A stretch of 64,000 bases of DNA from positions 930,001 to 994,000 of the forward strand of contig JACRNY010000001.1 of the NCBI GenBank assembly GCA_016214695.1, read 5' to 3'. This document shows positions 36,441 to 46,109 of the stretch, in pieces. The notes beneath the pieces were generated by a model. The model worked only from the letters and a program-made list of their open reading frames with translations, did no database searches and was not told where the DNA came from. Positions within the stretch are counted from its first letter, which is position 1, and every line of letters starts with the position of its first letter. Made by a program: the position numbers and the translations under genes. Source of the stretch: Nitrosomonadales bacterium. GTDB lineage: Bacteria; Pseudomonadota; Gammaproteobacteria; Burkholderiales; Gallionellaceae.

Positions 36441-37685
36441 TCACAGCGGCAGCGCGCGCTGCCCCACTTGCTTGCTCATCTCGTTGCGCTCGGCGGCATA
36501 GGGTCCGGTGAGCACGAAGCCACTGATGCGCTGTTCCGCGTCGAGGAACTCCATCTTCACGCCGTCGCTGTTGGCGCGCAGTTGCCAGCCGCCGACCGCA
36601 TCGCGCGCCACCGGCAGCACTGCCACGGGATGCGCGGGCGTCTTCACCACCACCGGCATGGCCGGGAACACGACTGCGGTCTCTTCGCCTGCCAGCGTCT
36701 TCGCCAGTGCGCGCGCCGCGTGCATGATGGGCAGCACGAAGGGTTGCACCTTGCCTTCGATCTCGGCACAGTCACCCAGCGCGAAGATGGCCGCATCGCT
36801 GCTGCGCAGGTGCGCATCCACCGCGATGCCGCGATTCACCGCCAGCCCGGCCTGTTGCGCCAGTGCGATGCGCGGACGCAGGCCGACGGCGGAGAGCACG
36901 AGGTCGGCGTGCAGTTGCGCGCCATCGGCCAGCGTAAGCAGGTAGCCGGTTGCTGCGTGATCCACGCGGCTGACCGAGGTGCCGAAGCGCCAATCGACGC
37001 CCAGCGCGGCCAGCGGTGCGAGCAGCTGCCTGCCCGCCTGTTCCGGCATCAGGCTGGCGATGGGCCAGGGGCCGGGGTCGATGACGCTGACGGCATGGCC
37101 GGCCGAGGCAAGGTCGTTGGCGAACTCGCAACCGATGAGTCCGCCACCCATGATCACAACTTCCGTTCGGGCTGAGCCTGTCGAAGCCCCTGCCGATGAG
37201 CGCATTTCGACGAAGCCTTCAGTCCTGAGCGAAGTCGAAGGGTCAATGCGAACGGTTTTTTTATTGCCAAGCAGACCACGGAAACGCGCGTAATCGGCGA
37301 TGTCGTTCACCGACAACACCGCCTCTGCGGCATCGCCCTGCACCGGGATGCGAATGGGATCGGCGCCCAGTGCGATCACCAGCCTGTCGTATGCGATCTC
37401 ACCCGAGGTGGTATCCAGTGTTTTGTTCGCACGGTCGATGGCACGGACTTCGGTCTCCACCAACAACTGGATGCCGAGTTGCGCGGCCATGTCGGCCGCC
37501 CGCGTCTGCACCAGTGCCGCGGCGTCCTTGCCCTGCGCCAGCGCGTTGGAGAGCATGGGCTTGGAGTAGTAATCGCCGCTGTCGCGCGTGACCAGCGTGA
37601 CCGGAATGTCACGGTCCAGTTTGCGCAGTTCGCGGATGACGGAGTAGCCCGCCAGGCCGCTACCAAGTACGACGATTGGTTTCAT
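36441..37685 (-). CDS. FAD-dependent rubredoxin-NAD+ reductase with an in-frame repeat insertion
   Basis: Passes electrons from NADH to rubredoxin. The protein is about 414 residues with the FAD-binding start IVVLGSGLAGYSVIREL, a second Rossmann motif VVIMGGGLIGCEFA for NADH, and the FAD signature IFALGDCAEI. Just before the second Rossmann motif is a 31-residue block (DPSTSLRTEG ... STGSARTE) encoded by a repeat at 37163-37255; it is absent from the family but in frame. ATG 37685 starts the Rossmann fold. Adjacent rubredoxin and rubrerythrin are the likely partners. Confidence 0.9.
   Translation of the reverse strand: MKPIVVLGSGLAGYSVIRELRKLDRDIPVTLVTRDSGDYYSKPMLSNALAQGKDAAALVQTRAADMAAQLGIQLLVETEVRAIDRANKTLDTTSGEIAYDRLVIALGADPIRIPVQGDAAEAVLSVNDIADYARFRGLLGNKKTVRIDPSTSLRTEGFVEMRSSAGASTGSARTEVVIMGGGLIGCEFANDLASAGHAVSVIDPGPWPIASLMPEQAGRQLLAPLAALGVDWRFGTSVSRVDHAATGYLLTLADGAQLHADLVLSAVGLRPRIALAQQAGLAVNRGIAVDAHLRSSDAAIFALGDCAEIEGKVQPFVLPIMHAARALAKTLAGEETAVVFPAMPVVVKTPAHPVAVLPVARDAVGGWQLRANSDGVKMEFLDAEQRISGFVLTGPYAAERNEMSKQVGQRALPL
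37163..37255. repeat. 93-bp composite palindromic repeat inside the reductase gene
   Basis: Outer arms CCGTTCG and CGAACGG enclose two copies of the dispersed core (GCTGAGCCTGTCGAAG and AGTCCTGAGCGAAGTCGAAG). Its length, 93 bp, is 31 codons, so the reading frame is kept. Confidence 0.85.
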
Positions 37686-37740
37686 TATTTTCTCCCTCAC
37701 CCTCTCCTGCTGGAGAGAACATCAATCCTTAAAACCATTA

Positions 37741-37868
37741 GCCACAGAGTTCACAGAGAACACAGAGAAAGTAGTGAGACTTCCCTGTTTTGCTGGGTCA
37801 CCCTAGCGATGATTCACTATTTCGCGATAGACCTCTGTCCGCTCTGTGACCTCTGTGTTCTCTGTGGC
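37741..37868. repeat. Inverted CACAGAG repeat between reductase and rubredoxin genes
   Basis: The left arm (37741-37770) carries three CACAGAG units about 10 bp apart; the right arm (37841-37868) carries the complementary CTCTGTG units. They can pair over about 25 bp. The same arrangement is found at 47405-47509. Confidence 0.8.
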
Positions 37869-37889
37869 AAATTCGGTTTGGCCCTTTGG

Positions 37890-38054
37890 CTAAACCTCGA
37901 TCATCTCGAAATCAGCCTTGGCCACCCCACAATCAGGACAAGCCCAACCCTCCGGTATGTCCGCCCACTTGGTGCCGGCCTTGATGCCTTCTTCCGGCAT
38001 CCCTTTGGTCTCGTCATAGATGAAACCGCATACCACGCATTGCCAAACTTTCAT
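37890..38054 (-). CDS. Rubredoxin
   Basis: Small electron carrier with one iron held by four cysteines. The 54-residue protein is a standard rubredoxin: [12 protein letters not shown] supplies the first Cys pair and [10 protein letters not shown] the second, and the ending FEMIEV is typical. It is preceded by AAGGAGAACGAC. It lies between rubrerythrin and the rubredoxin reductase, which would reduce it with NADH so that it can reduce rubrerythrin. Confidence 0.96.
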   Translation of the reverse strand: MKVWQCVVCGFIYDETKGMPEEGIKAGTKWADIPEGWACPDCGVAKADFEMIEV

Positions 38055-38081
38055 GTCGTTCTCCTTAATCTCTGGTTGATA

Positions 38082-38555
<474 letters not shown>

Positions 38556-38622
38556 GGCGTTCTCCTTGGTTGGTTGATCGGTGGCGCGTTGCCCACGGAC
38601 GCAATGTAGGCTTCCGCCATCC

Positions 38623-38637
38623 ATCAATCCAATTGAT
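38623..38637. promoter_or_regulatory. Palindrome in the oxyR-rubrerythrin divergent promoter
   Basis: ATCAAT-CCA-ATTGAT is a perfect inverted repeat in the AT-rich 129-bp gap between rubrerythrin and oxyR. A further ATTGAT follows at about 38650. Divergent LysR-type promoters usually carry such sites for autoregulation. OxyR binding is inferred from position only. Confidence 0.45.
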
Positions 38638-38684
38638 TGTTTCAACCAGATTGATTTATTATGCAAATCACTCAGGAGGACCCC

Positions 38685-39590
38685 ATGACCCTCAACGAAC
38701 TGCGCTTCATCGTCGCCGTGGCCCAGGAACGCAACTTCCGCCGCGCCGCGGAAAAGGCCTTCATCAGCCAGCCCGCGCTGTCGCTGGCGATACAGAAGCT
38801 GGAGGAAGAGCTGGGGCTGAAGATATTCGAGCGCGGCAAGAACGATGTCACCCTCACGCCGGTGGGCAGCGCCATCGTGGAGCAGGCGCAGCGCGTGCTG
38901 GAAGAGGCGGAACGCATCCGCGAGATCGCCGCGCAGGGCAGGAACCAGCTCACCACGCCGCTGCATGTCGGCGTCATCCACAGCGTCGGCCCCTATCTGC
39001 TGCCCGACCTCATCCCCGTGCTGAAGAAAGTCGCGCCGCAGATGGCGCTGGAGGTGGAGGAGAACATCACCGCGAATCTGGAGACGCTGCTGCGCAACGG
39101 CAAGCTGGACGTGATCATCATCGCGCTGCCCTTCGGCGATGCCAGCATCCTCACCCACCCCCTGTATGACGAACCGTTCGAGGTGGTGGTGAACAGCGAG
39201 CATCGCTGGTGCGACCGCCGCAGCATCAAGGCGCCGGAGCTGGCGGAAGAGAAAGTGCTGCTGCTGAATTCCGGCCACTGCTTCAGCAACCAGGTGGCCG
39301 AGGCCTGCCCCGATCTCAGCCGCAAGGGGGCGGAGATCCAGCGCGGCACTTCGCTGGAGACCATCCGCAACATGGTCGCCTCCGGCCTCGGCATCACCGT
39401 GCTGCCCGCCTCGGCCAACGGTGCGCGCTATCGCAGCAAGCTGCTGAACGTGATCCCGTTCGCCAAACCGGTGCCGTCACGGCGCATCGCGCTGGCCTGG
39501 CGCAAGAGCTTTGCGCGCACCCAGGCCATCGAAGCGCTGGCACAGGCGGTGGCGCAGGCTAAAATCACAGGCATCCGCCACCTGGAGTAA
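38685..39590 (+). CDS. oxyR: Peroxide-sensing LysR-type regulator OxyR
   Basis: The 301-residue protein has an N-terminal winged helix-turn-helix (NELRFIVAVAQERNFRRAAEKAFISQPALSLAIQ region) and a LysR substrate domain. The segment SGHCFSNQVAEACPDL contains two cysteines separated by eight residues, matching Cys199 and Cys208 of E. coli OxyR that form the regulatory disulfide. ATG 38685 has AGGAGGA 5 bp upstream. It faces rubrerythrin, rubredoxin and reductase, with dps beyond, all plausible targets. Confidence 0.93.
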   Translation: MTLNELRFIVAVAQERNFRRAAEKAFISQPALSLAIQKLEEELGLKIFERGKNDVTLTPVGSAIVEQAQRVLEEAERIREIAAQGRNQLTTPLHVGVIHSVGPYLLPDLIPVLKKVAPQMALEVEENITANLETLLRNGKLDVIIIALPFGDASILTHPLYDEPFEVVVNSEHRWCDRRSIKAPELAEEKVLLLNSGHCFSNQVAEACPDLSRKGAEIQRGTSLETIRNMVASGLGITVLPASANGARYRSKLLNVIPFAKPVPSRRIALAWRKSFARTQAIEALAQAVAQAKITGIRHLE

Positions 39591-39711
39591 CGCTCATGGC
39601 AACCTCATTAATGTATTCTCTGCGCCATGTGCGTTTCCCTCACCCCCGTCCCCCCTCTCCCATAGAGCGAGGGGTACGGTATGCCCTCGCTTCGCGAGAT
39701 TGATTTTAACC

Positions 39712-40335
39712 ATGAGCGAGCAACCCTACCGTCAGAACCCGCTGCTGCGCATGAGCTACAGCCTCATCGCACCGCTCTATGACCTGGCCATCGAGCGCCC
39801 GATGCGCGAGGCGCGCAAGGCATCTCTGGCCTCCTTGCCGGCGAGCGAACAGAGGCACGTGCTCATCAGCGGGGCCGGCACCGGACTGGATCTGCCGCTG
39901 TTGCCGGCATTGCACCGCTACACCGCGCTCGATTTCAATCCGCAGATGCTGGCGCATGCCGTTCCGCGCGGCAAACATCTGGAGGTGGATTTCGTGTTGG
40001 GCGACAGCATGGATCTGCCTTTCGCCGATGCGCAGTTCGACCATGTGGTGCTGCATCTCATCGTCGCCGTGGTGCCGGAGCCGCAAAGATGTCTCAGCGA
40101 AGCCGCGCGCGTACTCAAGCCGGGCGGCACCATCATCCTGTTCGACAAGTTCCTGCATCCCGGGCAGCGCGCCCCGCTGCGCCGCCTGTTCAACGGCCTT
40201 ACGCGCCGCTTCGCCACGCGCATGGATGTGGTGTTCGAGGATGTGCTGCGCGCCGCACCGGAACTGGCAGTGGAGAGCGATCAGCCGGTGCTGGCCAGCG
40301 GATGGTTCCGCGGCATCGTGTTGCGGAAATCCTGA
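39712..40335 (+). CDS. SAM-dependent methyltransferase (class I)
   Basis: The 207-residue protein has a class I SAM fold: LISGAGTGLDLPLLP (motif I), YTALDFNPQML (acidic loop), GDSMDLPFADAQFDHVVLHL and LKPGGTIILFDKFLHPG. Substrate unknown; it has the general look of UbiE/PhcB-like small-molecule methyltransferases. ATG 39712 was chosen because homology begins there. The 121-bp gap after oxyR holds low-complexity CCCTCTCCC-type sequence. Confidence 0.8.
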   Translation: MSEQPYRQNPLLRMSYSLIAPLYDLAIERPMREARKASLASLPASEQRHVLISGAGTGLDLPLLPALHRYTALDFNPQMLAHAVPRGKHLEVDFVLGDSMDLPFADAQFDHVVLHLIVAVVPEPQRCLSEAARVLKPGGTIILFDKFLHPGQRAPLRRLFNGLTRRFATRMDVVFEDVLRAAPELAVESDQPVLASGWFRGIVLRKS

Positions 40336-40399
40336 TGCGCGAGTGACCTGTTTCGGGTGAGAGAATCACCAGAATTTTCTGGTAGAGTCTGCCCCCGCC

Positions 40400-43300
40400 A
40401 TGTTCACCGCGCATAACCCTTCCACAGCAAGGTTTTTCCCCGCCCGCTTCGCTACGTGGCTGTGTGCCATGTCGCTTTCGCTGGCGGTACATGCCGCGCC
40501 GCTGGTGATCGACCCGGCGACCGACTCCTATCTGCTGACCCGCCATATCGATGTACTGGAAGATCCCGCCGGCAAGCTGACCATCGCCGACATGGCTGGG
40601 CACGACGGCGAATTCCGCCCCGCCGTGGCGCAGGGGGCCGGCAAGGCAAGCAATGCTCTCAACTTCGGCTATTCCTCTTCTGTCTGGTGGCTGCGCCTGA
40701 CCGTGGACAATCCCGGGGTGGTGCAGGACAGGATGCTGCTCGAGATCGCCTATCCCTCGCTGGATCGCGCCGAGTTCTATTCGCCCGTTGCGGGCGGCTG
40801 GTCGCAACTGCAGGCCGGCGACCTGATGCCCTTCGCTGCGCGTCCGGTCATCCACCGCAATCTGGTGTTCCCGCTGCAGCTCTCCGGCGGCTCGCAGCAG
40901 TTCTACCTGCGCGTGCAGTCGTTCGGTTCGGTGACCGTGCCGCTGCAGCTGTGGCAGCCCGCGGCCTTCGATCGCCATAGCCAGCGCAGCTACATGGTAC
41001 TCGCCGTCTATTTCGGCATGCTGCTGGCGCTGATGGCCTACAACCTGCTGCTGTATCTCTCGCTGCGCGAGCGTGCCTACCTGGTCTATGTCTTCTTCGT
41101 CACTTTCCTGGCGATCGGACTGCTGTCGCTGAGCGGGATGGGCAACCAGTTCCTGTGGCCGCAATGGCCGGGCTGGGGCAATGTCGCACTGCCGTTCGGC
41201 TTCTGCATGGCCGGTCTGTTCGGCACCCTGTTCACGCGCGTGTTCCTCGATACCGCCAAGACCGCACCGCGTCACCACACGGTGCTGGTGGCACTTGGCT
41301 GGCTATTCATCGTGACCGGTGTGGTGGCGCTCACGCTGCCCTACCAATACTCCGCCGCCGTAGTCTCGCTGCTCGGCATGGTCACCCCCATCGTGGTCAT
41401 CAGCAGCGGCATCATCGGATTGCGCCGCGGCCATCCCGGCGCCCGCTATTTCCTGATCGCATGGACGCTGCTGATGATCGGCGTCTCGACGCAGGGTGTG
41501 CGCAACATCGGCTGGCTGCCGACCAACCTGGTCACGCTGCATGCCATCCAGATCGGTTCGGCCCTGGAGATGCTGCTGCTTTCCTTCGCGCTGGCCGACC
41601 GCATCAACGTGGTGCGCCGCGAGCGCGACAGTGCGCAGGCGAAACTGATCCGCACGATAGGGCAGCGGCTCGACGTGATGATGAGCGTGATCCCGGACAT
41701 CATCTTCTACAAGGACAAGAACGGCATCTTCCAGGGCTGCAACAAGGCCTTCGAGGCACTGACCGGGCGCAACGAGAACGAGCTCATCGGCATGAGCGAT
41801 TTCGACCTGGCACCGGAAGAGAAGGCGATCGCGATCCGTGCCCAGGACGATCTGGTGCGCGCCAGCGGCAAGCCGCACCGGGACGAGGAATGGATCGAGT
41901 CCGCCAGCGGCGCGCGCCACCTGTTCGAGATGGTCAAGACCCCCCTGTACGGCGGGCAGGGCGAGCCGATCGGCCTGGTCTGTATCGGGCGCGATGTCAC
42001 CGAGCGTCACCACGGCCTCGAACTCGAGCGCGTGCGCAACCGCATCTTTGAACTGCTCGCCAGCGGCGCCGAGATGTCCGACATCCTCACCCAGATCATC
42101 GATTATGTAGAGCACTCGCGCAGCGGCATACTGTGCTGCATCCTGCAAATGGACAAGGACGGCAAACACCTGCTGCTGGGAGCGGCCCCGAACTTGTCCG
42201 AGGCCTACGCCCAGGCGGTGGATGGCATCCCGATCGGCGAGGGGATAGGCTCATGCGGCACCGCCGCTTTCCGCAACGAGCGGGTCGTCGTCGCGGATAT
42301 CCGCAAGCATCCCTATTGGACGCCCCACCCCGACCTGCTCGCACTGGCCGACCAGATCGGACTGGTCTCGTGCTGGTCGGAGCCGATACGCTCCAGCCGG
42401 GGTGAAGTGCTGGGCACGTTCGCCATCTACCGCCAGCAGCCGGGAGTGCCGGACGAATCCGACCTGAACCTGATCCAGCAGGCGAGCAACCTGGCCAGCA
42501 TCGCCATCGAGCGCAAGCGTGCTGAAGACATGATCTGGCGCCAGGCCAACTACGATGCGGTGACCGACCTGCCCAACCGCCGCCTGTTCCGCGACCGCCT
42601 CGAACAGGAGCTGCGCAAGACGCAGCGCGAGGGGTTGTCGCTGGCGCTGCTCTTCATCGATCTCGACCGCTTCAAGGAAGTGAACGACACGCTCGGCCAT
42701 GACATCGGCGACCTGTTGCTGATCGAGGCTGCGCAGCGCATCCGCGACTGCGTGCGCGGATCCGACACGGTGGCACGCATTGGCGGCGACGAGTTCACCG
42801 TCATCCTGCCGCAACTGGAAGACATCAATCACGTCGAGCAGGTGGCGGAAAAGATCATCGAGATCCTCGCGATGCCCTTCTCGCTCGGCAACGAGACCGC
42901 TTTCATCTCGGCCAGCATCGGCATCACGCTCTATCCCGATGATGCCGGCGACGCGGAAAGCCTGCTCAAGAACGCCGACCAGGCGATGTATGTCGCGAAG
43001 GGCAACGGCCGCAACTGTTTCAGCTATTTCACCGGCCAGATGCAGGAACACGCACAGCACCGCCTGCACCTGATCAGGGATCTGCGCAATGCGTTGCCGG
43101 AGAACCAGCTGCGGGTCTATTTCCAGCCCATCGTCGATCCGCGCGACGGGCGCATCGTCAAGGCCGAAGCGCTGATCCGCTGGCAGCACCCTGAACGCGG
43201 GATGGTGAGTCCGATGGAATTCATCCCCGTCGCCGAAGAGGTCGGCCTGATCAACGACATCGGCAACTGGGTGTTCCTGGAGGCGACGCGCTGGATGAAA

Positions 43301-43840
43301 CGCTGGCACGAGAAAGGCTACTCCTGCAGGCAGGTCAGCGTGAACGAATCACCCAGCCAGTTCATCGTCGACGGCAACCACGACATCTGGCTGGATCACC
43401 TGAACAGGATCGGCCTGCCCGGCGAATGCATCGTCATCGAGATCACCGAGGGGCTGCTGCTGGACGAACGCGCGGATGTGACCGCCAAGCTGTTGCAGTT
43501 CCGCGATGCCGGCGTGCAGGTGGCGATCGACGATTTCGGCACCGGCTACTCCGCGCTGTCCTACCTGAAGAAATTCGACATCGACTACCTGAAGATCGAC
43601 CGTTCCTTCGTGCGCGACCTCGCCACCGACCCGAACGATCTCGCGCTGTCCGAGGCGATCATCGTGATGGCGCACAAACTGGGATTGAAGGTGGTGGCGG
43701 AAGGCGTGGAGACTGCCGAGCAGCGCGACATCCTCAGCGCGGCCGGCTGCGACTATGCCCAGGGTTACCTGTATGCCAAGCCGATGCCGGCGGAAGAGTT
43801 CGATGCCCTGCTGGCGAGCGGCAGTGCCCTCAGGAACTGA
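40400..43840 (+). CDS. 7TMR-DISM / PAS / GAF / GGDEF / EAL c-di-GMP protein
   Basis: Membrane signalling protein of 1146 residues. Domains: signal peptide (to about 33, ...LAVHAA), periplasmic 7TMR-DISM extracellular domain (~35-190), seven membrane helices (~195-400), PAS (~430-550), GAF (~555-705), GGDEF (~715-885, RIGGDEFTVIL intact) and EAL (~890-1140, EALIRWQHP, DDFGTGYSAL, KIDRSFV, AEGVET). Both catalytic motifs are complete, so it could make and degrade c-di-GMP. In the EAL domain the usual VNLS is VNES; the metal-binding Asn is kept. It stands alone and its 3' end overlaps a convergent methyltransferase gene by 11 bp. Confidence 0.93.
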   Translation: MFTAHNPSTARFFPARFATWLCAMSLSLAVHAAPLVIDPATDSYLLTRHIDVLEDPAGKLTIADMAGHDGEFRPAVAQGAGKASNALNFGYSSSVWWLRLTVDNPGVVQDRMLLEIAYPSLDRAEFYSPVAGGWSQLQAGDLMPFAARPVIHRNLVFPLQLSGGSQQFYLRVQSFGSVTVPLQLWQPAAFDRHSQRSYMVLAVYFGMLLALMAYNLLLYLSLRERAYLVYVFFVTFLAIGLLSLSGMGNQFLWPQWPGWGNVALPFGFCMAGLFGTLFTRVFLDTAKTAPRHHTVLVALGWLFIVTGVVALTLPYQYSAAVVSLLGMVTPIVVISSGIIGLRRGHPGARYFLIAWTLLMIGVSTQGVRNIGWLPTNLVTLHAIQIGSALEMLLLSFALADRINVVRRERDSAQAKLIRTIGQRLDVMMSVIPDIIFYKDKNGIFQGCNKAFEALTGRNENELIGMSDFDLAPEEKAIAIRAQDDLVRASGKPHRDEEWIESASGARHLFEMVKTPLYGGQGEPIGLVCIGRDVTERHHGLELERVRNRIFELLASGAEMSDILTQIIDYVEHSRSGILCCILQMDKDGKHLLLGAAPNLSEAYAQAVDGIPIGEGIGSCGTAAFRNERVVVADIRKHPYWTPHPDLLALADQIGLVSCWSEPIRSSRGEVLGTFAIYRQQPGVPDESDLNLIQQASNLASIAIERKRAEDMIWRQANYDAVTDLPNRRLFRDRLEQELRKTQREGLSLALLFIDLDRFKEVNDTLGHDIGDLLLIEAAQRIRDCVRGSDTVARIGGDEFTVILPQLEDINHVEQVAEKIIEILAMPFSLGNETAFISASIGITLYPDDAGDAESLLKNADQAMYVAKGNGRNCFSYFTGQMQEHAQHRLHLIRDLRNALPENQLRVYFQPIVDPRDGRIVKAEALIRWQHPERGMVSPMEFIPVAEEVGLINDIGNWVFLEATRWMKRWHEKGYSCRQVSVNESPSQFIVDGNHDIWLDHLNRIGLPGECIVIEITEGLLLDERADVTAKLLQFRDAGVQVAIDDFGTGYSALSYLKKFDIDYLKIDRSFVRDLATDPNDLALSEAIIVMAHKLGLKVVAEGVETAEQRDILSAAGCDYAQGYLYAKPMPAEEFDALLASGSALRN

Positions 43841-44450
43841 TGCGGCGGCAGTAGCAATAGACGAACGGTTGCACCTTGCCCGCCGGCGTGCGGTGCAGTT
43901 CCTTGCAGTGGCTCAGCAATTCGAACGGCTCGCCGAACTGGTCGTGCAGCTCGCCCGGACTGTAGCGCATGACCGGCAGGCCGCTGCACTGCTCCGGACC
44001 GTCCTCGGCGAAAGAAGCGACGATGACATGGCCGCCCGGTTTCACCGCCCGCATCACGGTGCGCACATAGGCGGCACGGTCGGCCGGATCGGTGAGAAAG
44101 TGGAACACGGCGCGGTCGTGCCACACGTCGTAACGCTTGGCAGGCAGATCCACCTCGGTGATGTCCGCCTCGATCCAGCGCACATCGTCTTCCTGTTTCC
44201 CCAGCCGCTTGCGTGCCGCATTCAGCGCCGCACCCGAGAGATCGAGCACGGTAAGGTCGCTGTAGCCTTCGGCCACCAGGTCGTCGACCAGCCTGGAAGC
44301 GCCGCCGCCGACATCGATGATGCCCGCATCACGCGCCGCGCCGGTCGATTTGATGAGTTCGAGCGAGAGATCGGCACGCGGCTGGAACCAGCTCACCGAA
44401 TCGGCCGCCTTGGTCGAATAGACATTTTCCCAGTGTTCTTTCGAATGCAC
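43830..44450 (-). CDS. SAM-dependent methyltransferase (class I)
   Basis: The 206-residue protein begins HSKEHWENVYSTKAADSVSWFQ, a start typical of a common small methyltransferase group. It has motif I GIIDVGGGASRLVDDL, DLTVLDLSGAALN, and the later AVKPGGHVIVASFAEDGPEQCSGLPV. Substrate unknown. The start is GTG 44450, with GGAGG about 5 bp upstream; no ATG is suitably placed. It follows hemF by 20 bp and is the last gene of that run. Confidence 0.82.
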   Translation of the reverse strand: MHSKEHWENVYSTKAADSVSWFQPRADLSLELIKSTGAARDAGIIDVGGGASRLVDDLVAEGYSDLTVLDLSGAALNAARKRLGKQEDDVRWIEADITEVDLPAKRYDVWHDRAVFHFLTDPADRAAYVRTVMRAVKPGGHVIVASFAEDGPEQCSGLPVMRYSPGELHDQFGEPFELLSHCKELHRTPAGKVQPFVYCYCRRISS

Positions 44451-44470
44451 GTCAGCCTCCCTTGCCGATG

Positions 44471-45385
44471 TCACACCCAGTCTTTGGGTACCAGATATTT
44501 GTCGTACAGCTCGGCTTCCGGCGTGCCTTTCTCCGGGTGCCAATCATAGCGCCACTTCACCAGCGGCGGCATCGACAGCAGGATGGACTCGGTGCGGCCG
44601 TTCGATTGCAGACCGAAGATGGTACCGCGGTCGATGACCAGATTGAACTCGACGTAGCGGCCGCGACGATAGAGCTGGAAGTCGCGCTCGCGTTCGCCGT
44701 ACGGCGTGTCCTTGCGCTTCTCCAGGATGGGCACATAGGCGGACAGGTAATGGTCGCCCACGCTCTGCTGGATGGCGAAGCAGGAATCGAAATCCGGCTC
44801 GGAGAGGTCGTCGAAGAAGATGCCGCCGACTCCGCGCGGCTCGTTGCGATGCTTGAGGAAGAAATACTCGTCGCACCACTTCTTGTATTTCGCGTGCAGC
44901 GCGGGATCGAACGGCGCCAGCGAGTTCTTGCAGATCTGGTGGAAGTGTTGCGCGTCTTCCTCGAAGCCGTAATAGGGCGTGAGGTCCATGCCGCCGCCGA
45001 ACCAGAACACCTTTTCGCCGTTGGGTTTGTGCGCCATGAACATGCGCACGTTGGCGTGCGAAGTCGGCGCATAGGGGTTGCGCGGGTGCATCACCAGCGA
45101 CACCCCCATCGCCTCCCAGCTGCAACCGGCCAGCTCGGGGCGGTGCGCCGTGGCCGATGCCGGCATCTTGTCGCCCTGCACATGCGAGAACGCCACGCCG
45201 CCGCGCTCCAGCACGTTGCCTTCCTCGATGATGCAGCTGATGCCCTCGCCCTTGCCGATGCCGCCGCTGCCGGTGGCACGCGTCCATTTGTCGCGCAGGA
45301 ATTTCTTGCCGTCCACCTGCTCCAGACGATCGACGATGAGTTCCTGCAGTTCGAGCAGGTAGGTTTTGACGGTGGCGCTATCCAT
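44471..45385 (-). CDS. hemF: Oxygen-dependent coproporphyrinogen III oxidase
   Basis: Converts coproporphyrinogen III to protoporphyrinogen IX using oxygen in heme synthesis. The 304-residue protein shows [49 protein letters not shown] and the C-terminal [13 protein letters not shown], all hallmarks of HemF. It lies between tsaC and a methyltransferase. No oxygen-independent hemN is present here (hemW at 1316 is the chaperone). Confidence 0.97.
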   Translation of the reverse strand: MDSATVKTYLLELQELIVDRLEQVDGKKFLRDKWTRATGSGGIGKGEGISCIIEEGNVLERGGVAFSHVQGDKMPASATAHRPELAGCSWEAMGVSLVMHPRNPYAPTSHANVRMFMAHKPNGEKVFWFGGGMDLTPYYGFEEDAQHFHQICKNSLAPFDPALHAKYKKWCDEYFFLKHRNEPRGVGGIFFDDLSEPDFDSCFAIQQSVGDHYLSAYVPILEKRKDTPYGERERDFQLYRRGRYVEFNLVIDRGTIFGLQSNGRTESILLSMPPLVKWRYDWHPEKGTPEAELYDKYLVPKDWV

Positions 45386-45408
45386 TTTCTCTCCGGTGAT
45401 GTGCGTTG

Positions 45409-45966
45409 TTATTTGCGCACGATTCTACCATCCGCCCATGCGCGTATCGTCGAAGGTTGCCTGCGTTTACCCACACGCCCGCGCAATACCCATACTTTTT
45501 TTCCGAATAATCGCCGGCACTCGGCATGGGTTTTCGCGGGACGCATCCCGCTGCGGTTGGCGCTGGTGGAGACGAGCGCGCTGTCTGCGCTGCGGCAGAG
45601 TTGCCTGGCGAACGGAAAGGCTGTGAGTCGCACCGCCAGCGTTTCGTGCTTGCCGCGCAACCAGCGCGGACAGGAGGGAAGCACCGGCATCAGGTAAGTG
45701 ATGGCCTGCGTTTCATCGTTCACCATCCTGTCCTGATCGGCGGGTGTCAGCGGCTGCAGGTAACGCGCGACCTGCCGATAGTGCGCAGCGATGAGGATGA
45801 GGCCTTTATGTTGCGGACGCTGCTTGAGCTTGAGGATGCGCTGCACCGCGCGGCGATTGGCAGGATCGCAGCCGAGTCCGTAGCAGGATTCGGTGGGATA
45901 GGCGATCAGGCCACCGCGTTTGAGGTGGGCTTTGAGAAGACGGGAGGAGATGGAGGTGTGTGACAA
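45409..45966 (-). CDS. tsaC: Threonylcarbamoyl-AMP synthase TsaC (YrdC/Sua5 family)
   Basis: Makes threonylcarbamoyl-AMP from threonine, bicarbonate and ATP for the t6A37 modification of tRNA. The 185-residue protein is a single YrdC domain: [31 protein letters not shown] and [11 protein letters not shown]. It lacks the C-terminal Sua5 domain, so it is the TsaC type. The start is TTG 45966 with GGAG about 9 bp upstream; no ATG fits. Confidence 0.9.
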   Translation of the reverse strand: MSHTSISSRLLKAHLKRGGLIAYPTESCYGLGCDPANRRAVQRILKLKQRPQHKGLILIAAHYRQVARYLQPLTPADQDRMVNDETQAITYLMPVLPSCPRWLRGKHETLAVRLTAFPFARQLCRSADSALVSTSANRSGMRPAKTHAECRRLFGKKVWVLRGRVGKRRQPSTIRAWADGRIVRK

Positions 45967-46002
45967 AACGCTTCTCTCCGATTAACGTCCCTCCCCCCCG
46001 GC

Positions 46003-46104
46003 CCCTCTCCCGCCTGCGGGATAACCAGCGACTTGTCCGCTTGCGGGCTTAGTCGAATGGCTAGATGGCTTCATCAGAGGGGTGCGCGTCAGCGCGGGAG
46101 AGGG
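46003..46104. repeat. Inverted repeat pair between purD and tsaC
   Basis: CCCTCTCCCGC (46003-46013) and GCGGGAGAGGG (46094-46104) are perfect complements flanking about 80 bp. Similar CCCTCTCCC-rich fragments occur at 21308-21338, 37692-37718 and 39645-39675, so this is another dispersed intergenic repeat family. Confidence 0.6.
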
Positions 46105-46109
46105 AAAGA

